From Campylobacter concisus (GTDB lineage: Bacteria; Campylobacterota; Campylobacteria; Campylobacterales; Campylobacteraceae): a stretch of 64,000 nucleotides of DNA. Shown here in pieces: positions 1 to 8,114 of this stretch. The stretch is taken from the NCBI RefSeq assembly GCF_002913225.1, contig NZ_PPAW01000018.1, forward strand, positions 38,066 through 102,065, in the 5' to 3' direction. Every line of letters starts with the position of its first letter. Position 1 is the first letter of the stretch. Position numbers and translations under genes: made by a program. Below the pieces are notes generated by a model that saw only the letters and a program-made list of their open reading frames with translations, made no database searches and was not told the origin of the DNA.

Positions 1-2
1 GG

Positions 3-698
3 TGCGGCCTAGAGAAGGTCGAGATATCAGACTATGAGATAAATTTAGCTCGCCCGGTGCCTACCATAGAGACGGTTAAGTATTTGTATGAGAAATTTAA
101 GATAGAGAAATTTTATCTCATAATAGGCGCGGATCACCTAGCTACGCTTGATAAGTGGCACGGCTATGAGGAGCTAAAAAATTTAGTGCAGTTTGTGATC
201 GCCAAGCGCAATCACATAGAAATTCCGCAAAATTTACAAAAAATGGACGTGCACGTGGATGTTAGCTCGTCGCAGATCAGGCAGCAAAAGGGGCTTGATG
301 AGCTGCCTAGCAAGATAAAAGATGAAATTATAAATTTTTACCAAGGATTAAAGATGCAAGAGAGATCGATGCAAGAGCGCACCGAAAGTATAGTTAAGGT
401 TTTAGACGCAAAAAAGGCCGAAGAGATACAAGTGTTTGATATGAGTGGAGATGATTATTTCGTAAAGGCCGTAGTTATCGCTACTACGCTTGGTGAGAGG
501 CACGCTTACTCACTAGCTGAGGATCTAAAAGAGGAGCTTAAGCCTCTTGGAGAGAAATTTATAGGTACGGAGAGTTCGCCTGATTGGATCGTGATGGACC
601 TTGGCGACATTTTGATACACCTTTTAAGCCCAGCCTACAGAGCAAAATACAACATCGAAGAGTTTTTGCAAAAGCTAAAAACTAGCAAAGAGTCTTAA
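3..698 (+). CDS. nadD: NadD (5' end outside window) continuing in frame into RsfS
   Basis: Nicotinate-nucleotide adenylyltransferase (NAD synthesis) followed, without a stop, by the ribosomal silencing factor RsfS. The frame is already open at position 3, so the N-terminal half of NadD lies outside the window. NadD-type segments visible are RPVPTIETVKYL, IIGADHLATLDKWH and DVSSSQIRQ, the last typical of the C-terminal substrate-binding part. From about 354 the protein becomes RsfS: KVLDAKKAEEI, ATTLGERHAYSLA, SSPDWIVMDLGDILIHL. In related campylobacters nadD and rsfS are, to my knowledge, separate adjacent genes. Here they are in frame, so either a fusion protein is made or rsfS also starts internally (see the separate site). 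The end overlaps the convergent yeiH-type gene by 17 bases. Confidence 0.85.
   Translation, partial: CGLEKVEISDYEINLARPVPTIETVKYLYEKFKIEKFYLIIGADHLATLDKWHGYEELKNLVQFVIAKRNHIEIPQNLQKMDVHVDVSSSQIRQQKGLDELPSKIKDEIINFYQGLKMQERSMQERTESIVKVLDAKKAEEIQVFDMSGDDYFVKAVVIATTLGERHAYSLAEDLKEELKPLGEKFIGTESSPDWIVMDLGDILIHLLSPAYRAKYNIEEFLQKLKTSKES
343..356 (+). promoter_or_regulatory. rsfS: Internal ribosome binding site and ATG for RsfS
   Basis: AAGGA at 343-347 lies 6 bases before an in-frame ATG at 354-356, the start of MQERSMQER, with a second ATG at 369. RsfS from 354 would be 114 aa, normal for this family. The site suggests RsfS can be made separately even though the nadD frame runs through it. Confidence 0.6.
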
Positions 699-1665
699 CA
701 AACACAAGCGATGAGCAAATAAGCCATAAAAATATAAAAAATGCTAACAAAAATGGTCTTTTGCCCGTCGCTTTAAATATACTCCTATCTATCCCAAACC
801 CCAAAGCACACATCGCCACGCAAAGGCAAATGCTAGCTGCTAGCTTTAAAATTTGTACCAAATTTTCAGGGAAAAATGGCAAAGATCTAACGCAGATCGC
901 CACTAGGAAAAATAGCGCAAACCACGGAATGCTCTTTAGCTTTGAGGCGTCACTATTTTGGCTTAAATTTAAAAAATTTAGCAAAAACAAAAATGGCACA
1001 AGCATGATGACGCGAAGCATTTTTATGATGAGGGCGGTGCTGCTTGCTGCGCTATCAAATGCCGCCGAGGCTGCCACTACATGGGCTACCTCGTGAAGTG
1101 AGCCGCCGATAAAAAAGCCAGTTTGCTGAGGCGTGAGAGCTAGAAATTTAGCGATAAATGGATAGATAAACATACCAATCGTCCCAAAGAGCACCACCGT
1201 GCAAATAGCGATAGCAAGCTTGTTTGCGTCCGCTTTTATCTCATTTTGAGTAGCCATAACAGCAGCTGCACCGCAGATGCTTGCCCCTGAGCCAATGAGC
1301 ACGGCACTATCTTTGCTAAGCCCCAAAGCTTTAGCAGCAAAAAGTGCAAAGCAAAAGGTCACAAATACCATAAAAGCTGAGTATATCACGCCTAGAGTGC
1401 CGACACTTGCGATCTCACTAAGACTTATATTAAAGCCAAAAAGTATGATGCCTAGCCTTAAAATTTGCTTCCCAGCGATCGCTACGACGCCACTACTTTT
1501 TAAAATTTGAGTTTGTTTTGTAAAAAGATTTGCAAAAATGGCGCCTAAAATGATAGAGATGATGAGCGGACTTGTGTGAAATTTAGCCAAGACCGTGTTT
1601 GAGAGCGCAAAAGAAATGGCGCAAATCACCGCCAGAACAAGCACAGCAAGAAATTTATGAGACAT
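682..1665 (-). CDS. YeiH-type putative sulfate exporter family membrane protein (UPF0324)
   Basis: A 327-aa integral membrane protein with about ten hydrophobic segments, of the YeiH/UPF0324 family. Family-typical segments include LRLGIILFGFNISLSEI, IGSGASICGAAAVMAT and GGSLHEVAHVVAA (here GGSLHEVAHV), the last being the most conserved region of the family. The substrate is not proven; related proteins are annotated as putative sulfate exporters. The gene converges with nadD-rsfS (17-base overlap) and is divergent from the truncated sugar transferase across a gap of about 100 bases. The ATG at 1665 gives the family's usual length. Confidence 0.85.
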   Translation of the reverse strand: MSHKFLAVLVLAVICAISFALSNTVLAKFHTSPLIISIILGAIFANLFTKQTQILKSSGVVAIAGKQILRLGIILFGFNISLSEIASVGTLGVIYSAFMVFVTFCFALFAAKALGLSKDSAVLIGSGASICGAAAVMATQNEIKADANKLAIAICTVVLFGTIGMFIYPFIAKFLALTPQQTGFFIGGSLHEVAHVVAASAAFDSAASSTALIIKMLRVIMLVPFLFLLNFLNLSQNSDASKLKSIPWFALFFLVAICVRSLPFFPENLVQILKLAASICLCVAMCALGFGIDRSIFKATGKRPFLLAFFIFLWLICSSLVFVKTLC

Positions 1666-1712
1666 ATTTTAACCTTAACTCTTTTTTTAAAAATGCAATT
1701 AGCACGTTTGGG

Positions 1713-1718
1713 TATAAT
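1713..1718 (+). promoter_or_regulatory. Candidate -10 box (TATAAT) before the sugar transferase remnant
   Basis: TATAAT preceded by TTTGGG, in the 103-base gap before the ATG at 1769. This fits the campylobacter sigma-70 pattern, which depends on a strong -10 box and lacks a conserved -35. Confidence 0.5.
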
Positions 1719-1768
1719 TAGACGAATTTTATAATGCAAATTTAAAATAAAGATAAAGGGATAGGCCT

Positions 1769-2335
1769 ATGATCATCCTTGGCGAAAAATATACTTTCAC
1801 CAAACTCGAGCTAGAGAAGCTTAGGAAGAAATTTGGCCAAGTGAATTTTTTATCCCCAAAAAATAGCGACGCCAAAGCTCTTCGAAGCGCACTAGAAAAT
1901 CTCATAAAATCAGGCGATCAAAGGCTAATAGTGCTAAATACCGAAAAGCCTGTTGATAGCAAGCTGGTGAGATTTCTCACGCTTTTGCAGTTTAAGACGA
2001 AGTATAAAAAGATCAAATTTCTAAATGTGGAGAGCTTTTTAGAAATTTATCTGCAAAAGTGCTACATCCCAGAAAATGGCGAAAATTTAAACTTTTTAAA
2101 CGATATCAAGCCTTATAATGCCCTTGAATACGCCTTAAAACGCGTGATCGACTATGTAAGCTGCTCGATGCTTCTTGTGATACCTTTTGTGCTTAAATTT
2201 TACGTAAAGAAAAAGATAGACGAACAGTCGCCTGGCAGCCTTTACTTCTTGCAAAATAGGGTTGGGCTGGATGCTAAAATATTTAAGTGCTATAAATTTA
2301 GAACGACGCATGAAAACATAGAACATAATTCATAA
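1769..2335 (+). pseudogene. Truncated initiating sugar transferase (WcaJ/WbaP family)
   Basis: A 188-aa product whose last 70 residues are the beginning of a bacterial sugar transferase catalytic domain: KRVIDYVSCS at the membrane segment, SPGSLYFLQNRVG, then FKCYKFRTTHENIEH. In complete polyprenyl-phosphate hexose-1-phosphate transferases the KFRTM box is followed by roughly 100 more residues with the catalytic Asp-Glu region. Here the frame ends 10 codons after the box, and the usual Met after FRT is Thr. The gene faces the glycan operon, and its 3' end sits 48 bases from the last gene of that operon. This looks like a recombination breakpoint. The product is probably inactive as a transferase. 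Confidence 0.7.
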
Positions 2336-2367
2336 AAATATAAAAATGGCTTTTTTAGTGCGTCGTT
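2302..2367. repeat. 9-bp perfect inverted repeat at the glycan operon boundary
   Basis: AACGACGCA at 2302-2310 and its reverse complement TGCGTCGTT at 2359-2367, spaced by 48 bases. The left arm is inside the KFRT codons of the truncated transferase and the right arm is in the convergent intergenic space. It may act as a bidirectional terminator or be a trace of a rearrangement. Confidence 0.45.
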
Positions 2368-2383
2368 TATATTACAAATAAAT

Positions 2384-3283
2384 TTAAGAGTACCATCTTA
2401 AAGTTCGTAAAATTTTTGAGATAATTTTATTTAAAACAGTTAAAGAAAAAGCATCTTTAAAAGACATATCTCGTAAAATTCTTAGAATTTCTTTTGTATT
2501 AAGATCTTTTAATGAAAACAAAATTTCTTTTATATCCATTATGGCCTTTGCTTCATCTAGCCTTTTTAATATATCCTTCTCACTATACATATCCTTTAAT
2601 TTTTTTAATACAACTTTCACCTCTTTTATGTTATCAAGGCGTTTTGTATTGGAGATACTATTTGCATTAGAAGCTCTATAATACGCAAGTGGCTCATCTA
2701 TATAACAGGCCTTTTCATTTTTTAAAAGCCTAATAAAAAGGTCATAATCTCCTGGAAAATTTAGGCTTGAATCAAACTTATCTTCAATATTATCATATGC
2801 TTTCTTGGAAATCATAACTGTTAAAATTCCGATAGAATAATTAGCTATTTGGTGTTTAAAAATGTATCCCGATGGCTGAGTTTTTACAAATAATTTCTTA
2901 TTCTTATTTTGACCCATAATATAAAAGTTAGTGTAGCAAAGCCCAAAATCACTATTATGCATTAATGAAATTTGTTTTTCTAACTTATCATTTTTCCACA
3001 AGTCATCACAGTCTAAAAATGCAATGAAGTCACCCTTAGCTTCTTTAACGGCATAGTTTCTAGCGCCATAAAGTGGAGCAAATGTTGGGGCATAAAAATA
3101 CTTTATTCTACTATCATTATACGATTTTGCAATGTTTGCACTATTGTCAGTTGATTGATTATCCCAAAAAATTAATTCCCAATTTTTATATGTTTGGTTT
3201 ATTACGCTCTCAATACTTTCTCTTAAGAATTCATCACTATTAAAACAATTCATAATCACCGAAACTAGTGGTTTATCTTGCAT
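2384..3283 (-). CDS. Family 2 glycosyltransferase
   Basis: A 299-aa GT-A glycosyltransferase. The N-terminus has PLVSVIMNCFN, then SIESVINQTYKNWELIFWDNQSTDNS and AFLDCDDLWKNDKL, whose DCDD matches the metal-binding DXD-like region of GT2 enzymes. It presumably transfers a sugar to the lipid-linked glycan in the cytoplasm. Donor and acceptor cannot be read from sequence. It is the last gene of the minus-strand operon, and its ATG overlaps the end of the aminotransferase gene by 11 bases. Confidence 0.85.
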   Translation of the reverse strand: MQDKPLVSVIMNCFNSDEFLRESIESVINQTYKNWELIFWDNQSTDNSANIAKSYNDSRIKYFYAPTFAPLYGARNYAVKEAKGDFIAFLDCDDLWKNDKLEKQISLMHNSDFGLCYTNFYIMGQNKNKKLFVKTQPSGYIFKHQIANYSIGILTVMISKKAYDNIEDKFDSSLNFPGDYDLFIRLLKNEKACYIDEPLAYYRASNANSISNTKRLDNIKEVKVVLKKLKDMYSEKDILKRLDEAKAIMDIKEILFSLKDLNTKEILRILRDMSFKDAFSLTVLNKIISKILRTLRWYS

Positions 3284-4385
3284 AAAATGTCCTTATCTTA
3301 TTTACAATAAATTTTATATCGTCCATTTCCAAGTCAAAATGACACGGAAGCGTTAAAATTTCATTATATATTTTTTCGCTTCTTGGCAATGAATAACTGG
3401 TATTAAATTTTGTTAGAATATGATTTGGCTTATAGTGAATACCTGTTTCTATGCCATTCTCTAGTAAAAAATTTCGCAATCCATCTCTATTTTTTGCCTT
3501 TATGACAAAGATATATGGAGCAACATCATCAAAATCAAATTTTAAATAATCAACTTCATTTACATCTTTAAGCAAATCCACATATAGTCTGGCTAGCTCT
3601 TTTCTTTTGGATATGAAGCCATCAATTCTCGAAAGTTGAGCTATTCCAATTGCAGCCATAATATTGCTCATGTGATATCTAAAACCTTGAAGCTTCACAT
3701 CAAAATCCCAGCTTCTTTGACCTGAATACCTTTTTTCACTATCTTTTTCAACTCCAAGAAGTCTCATATCTCTAACTTTTTGTATAAATTTTAAATCACT
3801 AGATAAAATGGCTCCACCTTCACCACAAGTAATATTTTTTACCCCATCAAAACTAAAACAAATTATATCTCCACTGCTGCCAACTTTTTTACCATTCCTA
3901 AGACAGCCAAATCCTTGAGCAGCATCTTCGATAACCCTTAGCTCAAACTCATTTGCAATTTCATAAATACTCTCCATGCCCTTAGATGAGCTGGCATAAT
4001 GCACTGGCATAATGGCTCTAGTTTTTTTAGTAATTCTTCTTTTAATATCATCTTTATCGATAAAAATCGTGTCTGGATCTATATCACAAGGAATGGGTCT
4101 TAACCCCAAGGCAGAAATAGCCTGAAATGACGCAACATAAGTAATAGTTGGAACTAAAATTTCATCGCTTTCATTAAAATCAAGCGCTGCAAGGGCCAAA
4201 TGAAGAGCAGAGGTTCCAGTGTTTACACATACCACTTCCATATAGGTAGCTAAATACTCTTTAATAGCAATTTCAAATTGCATAACATTTTTGCCCATAC
4301 CAAGATACTCTTCATCAAGTACCTTCAAAACGGCCTGTTTTTCCATATCACCAATTGAAGATTTCGAAAGTCTAATCTTTCTCAT
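3273..4385 (-). CDS. DegT/DnrJ/EryC1/StrS-family sugar aminotransferase
   Basis: A 370-aa PLP-dependent sugar aminotransferase when started at the Met of MRKIRLSKSSIGD (4385), which overlaps the upstream methyltransferase by 14 bases. Upstream in-frame codons belong to that other gene. Conserved parts are VNTGTSALHLAL, VIEDAAQGFGC and ICFSFDGVKNITCGEGG, in which the Lys of GVKN is the expected PLP Schiff-base lysine. That lysine argues against the RfbH type of 3-dehydrase, which has His there. Given the CDP-glucose enzymes nearby, it probably aminates a CDP-4-keto-6-deoxyhexose; the substrate is inference. Confidence 0.85.
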   Translation of the reverse strand: MRKIRLSKSSIGDMEKQAVLKVLDEEYLGMGKNVMQFEIAIKEYLATYMEVVCVNTGTSALHLALAALDFNESDEILVPTITYVASFQAISALGLRPIPCDIDPDTIFIDKDDIKRRITKKTRAIMPVHYASSSKGMESIYEIANEFELRVIEDAAQGFGCLRNGKKVGSSGDIICFSFDGVKNITCGEGGAILSSDLKFIQKVRDMRLLGVEKDSEKRYSGQRSWDFDVKLQGFRYHMSNIMAAIGIAQLSRIDGFISKRKELARLYVDLLKDVNEVDYLKFDFDDVAPYIFVIKAKNRDGLRNFLLENGIETGIHYKPNHILTKFNTSYSLPRSEKIYNEILTLPCHFDLEMDDIKFIVNKIRTFYAR

Positions 4386-5088
4386 TTTTAATCCTAATCC
4401 AATACGATCCATGTTTATGCGCACCACAAGTTATATTTTTAAAACCAACTTTTTTAAGAAGCATGATATGTTCATCAATATTTCTTAAGTATCCCCAAAA
4501 CTGACCCTTATTATATAATCCAAGTAGTGATAAAACAGTTTTTACAATCTCTTTTATACTTGCAACAAATCCTTCTGCTGGCATAATAACCTCAGCTAAA
4601 TAAAATTCTTTAAATCCATATTCATAAACGCTTTTTAAAAAATTAGTATACTCTTCATTATTAAAAACATAGTCTATAGTGCTACAATAACCAAATTCAT
4701 ATTTTTTCTCATCTTTGACACATTCCGGGAAAAAGCCTATCACGGTTTTACACCCCCCCCCATTTGTCAACCACTTAAAATTATTAGAAGGCTCTATTGC
4801 TAATATATTTTTATCGCTATTTTTAATTATAAAATTTTCAATAAAACCATTACCGCAACCTATAGACAGAATATCCTTGTAATTTTTCGAAAAGGTTATA
4901 ATATCTCTTGCAATATTTGTTTTACGCTCAATATAGTCTTTTGAAAGGTCTTTATATGAATTAAATTTTTTATAAAATAGCTCATAAAATTTTTTATAAA
5001 ACTCATCATCTGCAATTTTTTTAGAATTAAGCTTAGTAAATTCACTAAATTTTATACCAAACCACTCCTTTTGATATATTTTTTTCAC
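4372..5088 (-). CDS. Class I SAM-dependent methyltransferase with G9 tract
   Basis: A 238-aa protein starting at GTG. The SAM-binding motif is ILSIGCGNGFIENFI around residues 63-77, followed by ILAIEPSNNF. The codons for Asn-Gly-Gly-Gly near residue 110 are made of nine consecutive G on the coding strand, presently in frame. Gain or loss of one G would truncate the protein, so this is a likely phase-variable gene. Between the RfbC-like epimerase and the aminotransferase, it probably methylates the deoxy sugar or the assembled glycan. The site of methylation is unknown. Confidence 0.75.
   Translation of the reverse strand: MKKIYQKEWFGIKFSEFTKLNSKKIADDEFYKKFYELFYKKFNSYKDLSKDYIERKTNIARDIITFSKNYKDILSIGCGNGFIENFIIKNSDKNILAIEPSNNFKWLTNGGGCKTVIGFFPECVKDEKKYEFGYCSTIDYVFNNEEYTNFLKSVYEYGFKEFYLAEVIMPAEGFVASIKEIVKTVLSLLGLYNKGQFWGYLRNIDEHIMLLKKVGFKNITCGAHKHGSYWIRIKNEKD
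4753..4761 (-). repeat. Poly-G tract (G9) inside methyltransferase gene
   Basis: Nine C on the plus strand, G9 in the coding direction. Long G tracts in campylobacter surface-glycan genes are classic slipped-strand contingency sites. The present length keeps the frame open. Confidence 0.85.
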
Positions 5089-5097
5089 TTAAAGCCT

Positions 5098-5505
5098 TTA
5101 AAAATCATATTTAATGTTATTAATATCCATGCTAATAGACTCGTTAGAATCATGCTCTATGCTTGCAATATTTAAAAGCATATTATTCTTTCCGAGACCA
5201 CAAAAAGCCATCCATAGCCCATTTTTTATTGTTAATCTTTTATAATTTTTATGAGATAAATTTACACTAAAGAATTCTTTTTTTATATCATCATAAATTA
5301 CAAATTTAATCTCTCCCAAACAGACTACAAGATTAAGCACCATTTGATTGTGTTTTTTCCAACCTTTTATCTCTTTTTCGTTTATGGTTGAAAAATACGC
5401 CTCGCCAAAACCACAAAAACCATAATCACTTTGTTTCATCGCATGAAAAATGTCACCCTTTGGATTATAAATTTGTTTTAATGGTGTTAAAATCACTCCG
5501 TCCAT
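5098..5505 (-). CDS. RfbC/RmlC-like sugar 3,5-epimerase family protein
   Basis: A 135-aa cupin-fold protein resembling dTDP-4-dehydrorhamnose 3,5-epimerases. The core reads GEAYFSTINEKEIKGW-KKHNQM, where RmlC proteins have a conserved His (KxH), then LNLVVCLGEIKFVIYDD. It is shorter than typical RmlC (about 180 aa), like other short family members in CDP-sugar clusters. It overlaps the end of rfbG by 13 bases, so its likely substrate is the CDP-4-keto-6-deoxyhexose made by RfbG. Specificity is inference. Confidence 0.75.
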   Translation of the reverse strand: MDGVILTPLKQIYNPKGDIFHAMKQSDYGFCGFGEAYFSTINEKEIKGWKKHNQMVLNLVVCLGEIKFVIYDDIKKEFFSVNLSHKNYKRLTIKNGLWMAFCGLGKNNMLLNIASIEHDSNESISMDINNIKYDF

Positions 5506-6584
5506 GATAATGCTCTATTTTTTGCAATATTTTCATATTCTATTATTTGCTCTGTTGTCTTTTTAAACATATCTGAGTTTTTTTTGTAAAAGTCATAATA
5601 CCACTGTGAGGTAAACTCAATTGTTTCTTTATACTCTAAGCTTGCATGCCATTTAAGATAGTGCAACGCCTTGTCGCAATTTAGCTTTAGTAATTTAGCT
5701 TCGTCAAAAATTATTTCATCTACAACATTATATATATCTTTTAAACTCCAAATTTTACTAAGATCCACCAATAATTCTGCCACACTATGATTTTGTTCAG
5801 CTCTTGGACCAAAGTTAAAACATTCGTGATTTAAACTATCATCTAAAGATAGTACCATAGCCAAATTTAAATAACCACTAAGTGGCTCAAGAACATGTTG
5901 CCATGGTCTTGTAGATTTTGGAGATCTAATATTTACAGCCTTGTTTTTACTCCATGCCATCATACTATCCACTACAATTCTATCTTTAGCCCAATCCCCG
6001 CCACCAATTACATTTCCTGCTCTTGCTACACCTATCCTTATATTTTTAATCTCTTTAAAAAATGAGTTACAATAGGATTTAATAATGAGCTCTGCTGCGC
6101 CCTTAGACCCACTATAAATGTCTTTTCCGCCAAGCGCATCATTTTCTTTATATCCCCAAACTTGTTCAATATTATCATAAGCTTTATCACTTGTTATAAT
6201 TATAGCCGTGCATTCGTGCTTTGCTTTTCTTAATATCTCTAAAATATTTGTGGTACCTATAACATTTGAGGTTATGGTTTCTATTGGGTCCTCATATGAA
6301 ACAGAAACGATTGGTTGGGCTGCCAAATGAAAAACAAAATCCGGTTTTTCATTAAGAAAAATTTCTTCTAAAATTTTCAAATTACGAATATCAACTCTAT
6401 AATCTTTTTTAATTTTATCTTTTAAATTTAACAGACCAAACATGGATGGATTTGTTGGGACATCCTTTGAAATTCCAATAACTTCTGCGCCTAATTTTAA
6501 GAGCCATGCACTAAGCCAACTACCTTTAAAGCCGGTATGCCCTGTAATTAAAACTTTTTTATTTTTAAAAACATTTTTGAACAT
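5493..6584 (-). CDS. rfbG: CDP-glucose 4,6-dehydratase RfbG
   Basis: A 363-aa extended short-chain dehydrogenase that converts CDP-glucose to CDP-4-keto-6-deoxyglucose. The NAD-binding motif GHTGFKGSWL near the N-terminus is the RfbG signature. The catalytic Thr-Ser / Tyr-x3-Lys region is TSDKAYDN with the YSGSKGAAELI motif downstream. I start at ATG 6584 (MFKNVFKNKKVL): GGGA lies about 7 bases upstream and the length matches the family. A longer in-frame start at 6605 lies inside rfbF. RfbF is directly upstream, giving the complete first two steps of CDP-deoxyhexose synthesis. Confidence 0.92.
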   Translation of the reverse strand: MFKNVFKNKKVLITGHTGFKGSWLSAWLLKLGAEVIGISKDVPTNPSMFGLLNLKDKIKKDYRVDIRNLKILEEIFLNEKPDFVFHLAAQPIVSVSYEDPIETITSNVIGTTNILEILRKAKHECTAIIITSDKAYDNIEQVWGYKENDALGGKDIYSGSKGAAELIIKSYCNSFFKEIKNIRIGVARAGNVIGGGDWAKDRIVVDSMMAWSKNKAVNIRSPKSTRPWQHVLEPLSGYLNLAMVLSLDDSLNHECFNFGPRAEQNHSVAELLVDLSKIWSLKDIYNVVDEIIFDEAKLLKLNCDKALHYLKWHASLEYKETIEFTSQWYYDFYKKNSDMFKKTTEQIIEYENIAKNRALSWTE

Positions 6585-6586
6585 TT

Positions 6587-7363
6587 TTATTCCCAAATTT
6601 TCCATTCCGCTTTATTTTCTCGCCACATTTCATTTAGTTTATTTTTATCTCTTAGTGTATCCATTGGCATCCAAAAACCATGATGTTTATAAGTAAATAT
6701 CTCCCCATCTTGAGCAAGTCTCATAAGTGGCTCTTGCTCAAAAACAGTACTTTCATCGTCATTGATATAATCAAACACCTCAGGCTCACAAACAAAAAAA
6801 CCTGCATTTATCCAACTGCCATCACCTTTTGGCTTTTCTTTAAATTGTAATACTTGATCTTGATCTGAAATTTCTAAAGCGCCAAATCTTCCATCTGGCT
6901 GCGCTGAAGTCATTGTTACTATTTTTTTATGAGATGAGTGAAATTTTAAAAGGTCGTCTATTTTTATATTAGCTACACCATCTCCATATGTCAGCATAAA
7001 GGCATTATCTCCTACGATTTTTCTAGCTTTTTTGATTCTAGCCCCAGTCATACTATTTAAACCTGTATCCAACATAGTAACTCTCCACGGTTCGCTAGTG
7101 TTATTTAATATCTCCATTTTACCACTAGCTATGTCAATAGTTATATCGCTTCTATGTAAAAAATAATTTGCAAAAAATTCTTTTATACAGTAGCCCTTAT
7201 AGCCCAATAAAACCACAAAATCATTAAACCCGTAGTGGCTATAAATTTTCATAATATGCCAAAGGATAGGCTTACCACCAATTTCAACCATGGGTTTTGG
7301 TCTAGTGTCTGTTTCTTCACTTAGCCTAGTTCCAAACCCACCAGCAAGTAATAAAACTTTCAT
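6587..7363 (-). CDS. rfbF: Glucose-1-phosphate cytidylyltransferase RfbF
   Basis: A 258-aa nucleotidyltransferase that makes CDP-glucose from CTP and glucose 1-phosphate. The N-terminal motif LLLAGGFGTRLSEET-RPKPM is the nucleotide-binding signature. Further family segments are GGKPILWHIMK, YGDGVANI and NAGFFVCEPEV. AAGGA 8 bases before the ATG at 7363 supports that start over an upstream in-frame TTG. It stands directly before rfbG, as in other CDP-3,6-dideoxyhexose or CDP-6-deoxy-heptose clusters. Confidence 0.93.
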   Translation of the reverse strand: MKVLLLAGGFGTRLSEETDTRPKPMVEIGGKPILWHIMKIYSHYGFNDFVVLLGYKGYCIKEFFANYFLHRSDITIDIASGKMEILNNTSEPWRVTMLDTGLNSMTGARIKKARKIVGDNAFMLTYGDGVANIKIDDLLKFHSSHKKIVTMTSAQPDGRFGALEISDQDQVLQFKEKPKGDGSWINAGFFVCEPEVFDYINDDESTVFEQEPLMRLAQDGEIFTYKHHGFWMPMDTLRDKNKLNEMWRENKAEWKIWE

Positions 7364-7382
7364 AAACAAATTCCTTTTCTAA

Positions 7383-8114
7383 TTACATGTTTATTAAATT
7401 ATTTGCCTCATTGTACCAAACATAATTTTTTTTTGGGACTCTCCAATCTTTACCATACGTCATTTCTAAACATTTTTCAGAATCTATTGGAACAGGAACA
7501 ACTTCATCTAAAAAAACAATGTTTTTAAATTCCATTAAATTTATATCATAGCTATATCCAGTATAACAAAAGCTTTTTATAGCATTCTCATAGATTATTT
7601 TTCTAGTATTCTTTTTGATAAATGGCTTTATTAGCTTTGTTACTTTTATTAATAAAAATTTTAATAAATCTTTTATGTTTTTAATCTCAAGGTCAATAAC
7701 AATATCATTATCAAGTGAATGCATAATCATTGCGATAAAATTTAAAAATTTATTTTTAAGATTTGTTTTTTTTGGAACTATCCATCTAACTGAAGCAACA
7801 TTATCTTTTACATCATAAAAACTAATATCTACTTTTTTAGAACCGTTTGTAAAATGCAAACAATCCATCTCACCTAGAATAATTTCTTGTTTAAAACCAC
7901 TGTCCTTAAAAAGTTTTTCTATGTCTTCCGTTTTTACTTTTTTTTTCCAAACAGCGAAATCTATATCATGATCCCATGGTAAAATCATATTATCTCTTAT
8001 TATGCCCAGTAAAGTACCATGACAAACCCAGTACTCACACTTTATACTACGTAGAAGCTGATTTACTTTTTTAAATAAAATTTCATCTTCACTATATGAA
8101 TAATCATTTTTCAA
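7383..8114 (-). CDS. LicD-like nucleotidyltransferase-fold protein
   Basis: A 243-aa protein of the LicD/fukutin-like group. The diagnostic stretch is CHGTLLGIIRDNMILPWDHDIDFAV, whose DHDID is the metal-binding motif of this nucleotidyltransferase fold (GTLLG to DHDID at residues 37-55). LicD proteins attach phosphocholine or other phospho-substituents to surface glycans; here the donor is unknown. The start is TTG at 8114, supported by GAGG 7 bases upstream, overlapping the previous gene by 11 bases. It contains two 9-base A runs (plus-strand T at 7426-7434 and 7938-7946) that could also slip. Confidence 0.75.
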   Translation of the reverse strand: MKNDYSYSEDEILFKKVNQLLRSIKCEYWVCHGTLLGIIRDNMILPWDHDIDFAVWKKKVKTEDIEKLFKDSGFKQEIILGEMDCLHFTNGSKKVDISFYDVKDNVASVRWIVPKKTNLKNKFLNFIAMIMHSLDNDIVIDLEIKNIKDLLKFLLIKVTKLIKPFIKKNTRKIIYENAIKSFCYTGYSYDINLMEFKNIVFLDEVVPVPIDSEKCLEMTYGKDWRVPKKNYVWYNEANNLINM

